From the NCBI RefSeq assembly GCF_047948215.1, contig NC_134461.1:85308245-85372244 (forward strand): a DNA stretch of 64,000 nt, written 5' to 3'. A model generated the notes under the pieces. The model made no database searches. It saw only the letters and a program-made list of their open reading frames with translations, and was not told the DNA's origin. Positions 58,806 through 64,000 of this stretch are shown one piece after another (position 1 is the stretch's first letter; every line of letters starts with the position of its first letter). A program made the position numbers and the translations under genes. Source of the stretch: Lycorma delicatula. Taxonomy: Eukaryota > Arthropoda > Insecta > Hemiptera > Fulgoridae.

Positions 58806-59019
58806 TTGGGTGAAAATGTTGTCACTAACATGTACAAGTGTATGACATTATTAAATACTATGGATCGTATATTGTATGAGTCACAAAGACAAGGTCGGAT
58901 ATCATTTTATATGACTAGTTATGGTGAAGAAGCAACACATATTGGTTCTGCTGCCGCACTACGCCATGATGATTTAATTTATGGACAGTATAGAGAAACA
59001 GGTGTGCCTTTTTATTGTG
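58806..59019 (+). CDS. BCKDHA: BCKDHA exon 3: start of the thiamine-diphosphate-binding fold
   Basis: The exon is preceded by TTTATTTCAG and starts in phase 0. It encodes [60 protein letters not shown] and [12 protein letters not shown]. This is one of the most conserved parts of E1 alpha, at the entry to the cofactor-binding domain. The catalytic and phosphorylation-loop residues come later, outside the window. I end it at TGTG|GTATTA because the reading GVPFYCG still aligns with the family. An alternative donor at ACAG|GTGTGC (59001) is possible and gives the same phase. No downstream exon was found up to the right edge. Confidence 0.92.
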
Positions 59020-60376
59020 GTATTATTGAAAAATCCATAAAAAATGAAAATCATTTAGTAACGTTTCTGACATTGTTTTATTTTACACACACACATACAT
59101 ATATGTATATGTACTATTTATGTATTTAAACTACTTATTCTCACAAAGCAGTATAATATGATAACAGAAATAATGATAATTATTTCACTGTTTTGATACT
59201 GATACTGATCAATTTTCTCTTAAAATCACATGAAATAGAAAACATTGTCAATTTCTAAAATTGTTCTTAACTATGGCCTTTTCCAGAATAATAAATGTAT
59301 TTTCTATTTGTGTATAGTTAATAATTTGGTAATGGTTTGTACCAATTTTATAAGATTTTAAGGGAAGAAAAATAAATGCTTTTTTTTAAAGCAAAAAGGT
59401 CATTAGATGATTGCCATATTGTTGTATAATGTCTTGATGGAAAGCACATTATTAATATATCATAAGTAGGACATTGATTTTAATATTTCTTTTTTATTTA
59501 ATAATATTCAATTTAATGAACCCACAGCAGTAAAATATAGGGAAAGTATTCTTATGTTATTTATGTGTTCTATTATTTTCAATGAATTATGTGTTTTGGA
59601 GGTTTCTCCATCACAGTTTTTAAAAATAATCTTAAAACTCAGTGACTTTTTAAAATTACATCTGTTTCAAACAATTACAATTAAATAATTAGCTGTACCA
59701 CTTTGTTGAATGTTTCTGCCATATAATTGAAAATTATACTTTTCAGTATTTGTGATTATTACTATAGCCAATATGACAAGATTTATTATCTGTTTGCTGT
59801 TAAGTAAATAAAATATCATGTCTCTATTTCTTGCTTAAGCATTCATTAATGTCTTTTTTTTTTGTAGAATTTTATGGTGTGTTTTTTTATAAGCTTGCTT
59901 GCTCAGTTGTATTGATTTCTACATAATTGACATTTTTTTAAATAATACAAATATTTACTTGTAATTTTTACAGTTAGTAGACTTTAAATGTTTTATAATA
60001 CGGTTGTTGCTTTTATAAGTTACATTGTAAACCTTCTTATTAAGGTTTCTGCTATTCTGTTATTGAACTTAATTTTAAATATCTTTTATTTTCTCCCTCT
60101 TATTTATATGTAATATTGTCCCAGTTTGTTGGTTTATTATGCTTACTTATTTTCTACACTATTGTATTTATATTCGTAAATTTGTTTTTGGCACTACTTG
60201 TTTATATGTTGCATTTTCAAATTAATAATCATAAATATGTCAATCACAATAATAATATATTATTACATTAGATTTTACCCATATCAAACTATGTAAATAA
60301 CATTTGTAGTAAAAGTTAAATTTAATGAAATAGAGTTATTAGAAACGTATTACAAGGCATTAGTAATAAAGGCAAG
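59020..60376. other. BCKDHA intron 3, nothing recognised
   Basis: AT-rich with short ACACAC/ATATGT microsatellite sequence near 59083-59110. No supported element is seen. Confidence 0.45.
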
Positions 60377-60945
60377 TTCATAAAGTAATTATAATTGGAT
60401 TATATTTAAATATTAGCAGGTCTGAACACTGTTTCACACATTCAGGGCCATCTATTGACTATTTACAAAGCCATTGTAGTTGTTTGCCTGCCGGTGAATG
60501 CAGATTGCAATGTTTGTGACAATTGTTTCTCCCACCTGTTGTGAATTACACATTGTATTGAATTTTTGTGTTCAAAAGGATCTTCAGCTGCTGAAATTCA
60601 TCGGGAGTTGTGCTTAATGTATGGACCTACAGTAATGAGTGAAGGAAAGGTTAGAAAATGGTATCGAGACTTTAAAAGTGACTACACAAGTGTGCATGAC
60701 AAAGAGTGGAGTGGCAGGCCCAGTATTTGGAACGACGAAATCATTGAACAAGTGAACTGACGACTGCATTGTGATTGGTGATTGACAATTAGTGCTCTAG
60801 CTGATGAATTTCCGCATGCTGAACGCATCTCTATCTACACGATTGTCACAGAAAAACTTGGATATCACAGATTGTATGCAGGGTGGGTACTGAAAATGAT
60901 TACCGACCAACACAAAGAGCAAAGAATGATTACATGGTTAAGTTT
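60377..60945 (+). pseudogene. Mariner transposase N-terminal fragment, copy 2
   Basis: From TTCATAAAGTAA onward it matches 26706-27203. Coding reads VLNFCVQKDLQ-like upstream, then SKGSSAAEIHRELCLMYGPT, VMSEGKVRKWYRDFK, DKEWSGRPSIWNDEIIEQV, a stop, TISALADEFPHAERISIYTI, VTEKLGYHRLYAGWVLKM and TDQHKEQRM. It covers both helix-turn-helix motifs and the linker and stops before the catalytic core, as in copy 1. Confidence 0.8.
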
Positions 60946-61929
60946 ACATTTTTATTTCTTAACATTTGTAATAGTTTAAATTTACTACTTTTTATACAAA
61001 AGCCATGTATGCTCTTCTACCAATTATATTTCTCTTCTTAAACAAGTAATGAAATTATGCAGTGTGAAAAGTTGATTTCCAAACATACAATTCTACAGAA
61101 TACCAGCAGTGAGAAACATCCGAGGATAAACTCTACTTATGGGAAAGTTAAAGTACTACAGTCTCTGTTAATTATATTTAGTAAAATAAAATCCATTGTT
61201 AGAAAATCAAACCTCCCTTTGAATCTTTCCATATTAACAGCAAGTTCTCTACCAGGTTAAAGGCCTGAACTGTCTTAACTTTAAAAATACTCGACTGGTA
61301 CTTTGATGATTATAACTGACTGCATACTACGCTGATGGTCCTTGTCTAACTTTGGAGAATGGTTGCAGCATGAGGACAGTTTTTTCTCATTCTATTTTCA
61401 TGGTGGAGATAACTCGACAGATTTTGATGGAAATTTATGTAAAATATAAAGTGCACTAGAAAATTTAAAACGTGTAATACTCTATTTCATAAAGCTGTTA
61501 CTCTCTGAAACCAAAGGCAATAACACTTATATCAAACTATACAATAGTGTGATATATCTTATCATTGAAGAAATAAACATGCATTTAAGAAAATGGAAGT
61601 ATATGTTTGCTAATTTACCACTGTCCAATAAGGAATTTTTTTTGAGTAAAATCTTCATTATGGGATAGAAGGTAATAAAGAGACTACCACTTCTTTTCTA
61701 AAGACAGGTTCACTAGTTTCCAAACAAGGTAGTATTCAGGCTTTGTACATATCTTTATATTAAAGGCAACACTATTGCATTATTGTGGAAATTTCTACAA
61801 TGTCAGTAATAATTAGTTAGCAGTCAACATTTGCTTATTATTAACCTGAATCTTAAAAATTTGTCATAGTTTATCTATATACTAAGATACTCTTAGCTGT
61901 AATAGAGAAGGTGCCTGTAACATAGATAA
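60946..61929. other. BCKDHA intron 3, nothing recognised
   Basis: AT-rich intronic sequence with no supported element. Confidence 0.4.
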
Positions 61930-62111
61930 TAATGGGTATTTCAAAAAGGACGCAACCCTAAGATTAATAAGATAGAAGTCACGCATAGGTAAATTTTAAT
62001 TCCCCCTACATGTCAGTTGGCAGCATTGTACTCAAGGTTAGCAGCTTGTAAGAGTTGAAACGTCCCTTCTATGCACTAGTGCTATACCAGTATAAATTCG
62101 TCTCTATTGTG

Positions 62112-62165
62112 TTAACTTTGTTGTTTTACAAGAACATGTTTGTTCTTGTAAAACAACAAAGTTAA
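62112..62165. repeat. Perfect 25-bp inverted repeat with 4-bp loop
   Basis: TTAACTTTGTTGTTTTACAA with GAACA, loop TGTT, then the exact reverse complement. It lies at the start of the transposase region of the 61932-62902 element. Such perfection in an old, mutated element is odd. Confidence 0.9.
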
Positions 62166-62840
62166 GTCATTATTGAGACTTATTGCGCATATAAATTTTA
62201 TGAATGAGTGAAATATGAGTTTTGGATAAAATTTCCCAATTCTTCAGTTCCTACTAAGTTGACAATATCATGTTTGATTAATACATTTTGTGAGACTGGG
62301 AGTGTAGATGATCGGAAAAGCACAGGTTGACCATTACTGTTAACAGTAGAAGTTTTGGAGGGTGTGAAAGAACATTTCACTCGCTTACCCAGAAAATCGC
62401 TCAGAAAGTTATATTCACAGGCTGGGCTTTCACTGTTCAACATTCAGAGCTACTAGAAAATTACAATTGCATGCTTATTGCATTGGTGTCATTCAAGAAC
62501 TGAAAGAAGTAGACGACGGAAAACATTTACATTGTTGTTGTTGGTTTCGTTCTCTTGTTGATGATAATGGTATTGAAATTTTGGATCGTGTTTTGTTCAG
62601 CAATGAGACATGGTTTCACTTGGATGGCTACATTAACAGTTAAAATTGCCGAATATGGCTGAAGATCCTCATGCGTTTAATGAACGACCATTACATGCAT
62701 GTAAAATTGATGTTTGGTGTGCGATCTCCTGGCCTCATCTATGTAATAGGCCTTTATTTTTTGACAGATCTGTAGATGGTGTAGTTTATCACAACTTTAT
62801 CAAACAGTTTATTGCCATATTAGATTTACACGAATGAGAA
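62160..62840 (+). pseudogene. Mariner-related transposase, broken and C-terminally truncated
   Basis: Across frames the plus strand reads KFPNSSVPTKLT-like, FCETGSVDDRKSTG, VLEGVKEHFTRLPRKSLRKL, YSQAGLS, then DRVLFSNETWFHLDGYINS, a stop, NCRIW, DVWCAISWPHLCNRPLFFDR, VVYHNFIKQFIAIL and CWFQQGN. The first catalytic Asp (TDEA/TDET in relatives) is Asn in SNETW, the QHDGA block is QQGN, and the third block is missing. Same broad family as 24937-25950. Confidence 0.78.
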
Positions 62841-62904
62841 TGTTGGTTCCAGCAGGGTAACTTATGTGTCACAAAGGGGTTGCATCCGTTTTGAAACTCC
62901 GTTA

Positions 62905-64000
62905 ATATTACCAAGTAATCACCAATTTATTATGGTTTTTAGTTTCCAGAACAAAACGTCTTTATGAAACTTGGAAATATATGAGAGGATTACGAAAAAT
63001 TATATAATATAATTATATTATAAAACATGTTTCTATTATTTTATAAATTATGAGATGTGCTAAACACTTCTGAAATAAAATTGTACCAAGAAAGGTGTAT
63101 GAACTTTTTATATAAAAAAAATATAGTCTGTCTAATAAAAGAATGTATCTAAGTTTAAATTAGAATTTTTTAACTAAAGTTTCAGAAAAGAATATATACC
63201 AAATTAAAACTTCCTGTCATTCATAAATAGCAGCCCTAACAATATTGTACAAATAGTTGCATTTCAGTTAAGAAAAATGTGTATTTCAAATAGAAGTAAG
63301 ATAATTATTATTAATTTATGATTGATTAATTGTGTTTTGGGAAATTCTGGTTTTTATAAGCTCTAATTTGAACATTATGTTTTATGCAAACGGTACATTT
63401 AAAATATGAATGAATTATAAAAAAAAAAAAAAAATAAGCTTAATGGAGTGCAACCTTAGTTCTATTTTGTACCTTAACTTTAGTTCATCAAAAGAGATTT
63501 ACTAGGTGTTGTATATTAAAGATGTCATTTCCAATTTGCATCAAAACCTTTGTCACATTTTAAGAATTTATAGATATTGAATATGAAAGCACGCACCATG
63601 CTTTTCATTGTGATTTTGTGAAAATAGAAAACGTAATAAATATTATTTTGTTGAAAAAAATATTATCTTCTATTTACGATGTTTACTGGGTAATTCATTG
63701 TTTGGATCATCTTTTTCCTGGAATTGCACTGAATTATTTTGTATGCTAAACTTAATTTTTCAGTAGTCCTTCACTTTTGCAATATTATTTTTCACTCTTT
63801 AGTATGACGTTTAGATATAGAAAAGCATGTTTTAAAAAAACAAATTTTTTATGATTGAATTTCTATTATATACTTGTACCAACTAATTAATCAAATTGCA
63901 CTAAAACTGTGCTCCATGACACTGCTCTTGTGAATGTATAAATTAAAATGTATAGGTATTGTATAAACAAATACGTTATGGTGGTATAAAACGTCGATTG
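62905..64000. other. BCKDHA intron 3 continues, nothing recognised
   Basis: AT-rich sequence to the right edge, with an A-run at about 63419-63434. No BCKDHA exon 4 is seen. Confidence 0.45.

Larger units (their letters stand above)
61932..62902 (+). mobile_element. Mariner-related element, truncated inside, with TIRs and TA duplication
   Basis: The ends ATGGGTATTTCAAAAAGGAC and the inverted ACGGAGTTTCAAAACGGAT, each followed by GCAACCC, are flanked by TA (61930-61931 and 62903-62904). The ACGCAACCC inner part matches the termini of the element at 24743-26061, so the two are related. Its 971 bp lack the C-terminal catalytic block. It lies in BCKDHA intron 3. Confidence 0.82.

Noticed and set aside
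59002..59129. Extension of the BCKDHA exon 3 frame to a stop at 59127
   Set aside because: After GVPFYCG the reading ([12 protein letters not shown]...) no longer resembles E1 alpha and runs into an ACACAC repeat, so a splice donor at or before 59019 is far more likely.

Overview
This window is nuclear DNA from an insect. It is very AT-rich, its genes are split by kilobase-sized introns, and it is crowded with decayed transposons (mariner/Tc1, piggyBac, hAT, non-LTR, a solo LTR, foldback elements). The mix of families looks hemipteran to me, but that is inference. There are no bacterial features, CRISPR arrays, rRNA or tRNA genes that I can support.

Two host genes are visible. On the minus strand, coding exons at 24455-23637, 16176-15605, 9319-9114, 8415-8261 and 938-771 splice with matching phases into at least 634 codons. 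The protein is a Ser/Thr/Pro/Gln-rich nuclear-type protein with a basic patch and a small chromo/tudor-like domain (possibly a Chromator/Chriz-type chromatin protein, unproven), and the gene continues beyond the left edge. A further candidate exon at 11035-10917 carries an in-frame ATG that could start a short isoform. On the plus strand, exons at 49570-49647, 53677-53844 and 58806-59019 encode the N-terminal part of mitochondrial branched-chain 2-oxo acid dehydrogenase E1 alpha (BCKDHA), which continues beyond the right edge. A GC-richer patch at 49262-49569 is the probable BCKDHA promoter and may be bidirectional.

The rest is introns and transposon debris. Left intron block (939-23636): LINE 3' tails, an internally deleted mariner, a LINE missing its reverse transcriptase, a foldback palindrome, an R1-like LINE with target duplication, a mariner remnant, a LINE RNase H remnant and a foldback element with its own 1-kb insertion. 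Middle block (24456-49261): a mariner-related element with a D-38-D spacing, a three-level transposon nest at 28.65-33.64 kb centred on a 4.7-kb long-TIR transposon of unassigned superfamily, a DDE remnant, a hAT element, another mariner, and a piggyBac element interrupted by a 1.3-kb palindrome. Right block (BCKDHA introns): a solo LTR, a mariner-type element with about 350-bp inverted ends, and two more mariner-type relics.

All open reading frames in the mobile elements that I examined are broken. I see no intact new system. The most unusual object is the long-TIR transposon at 28747-33482.
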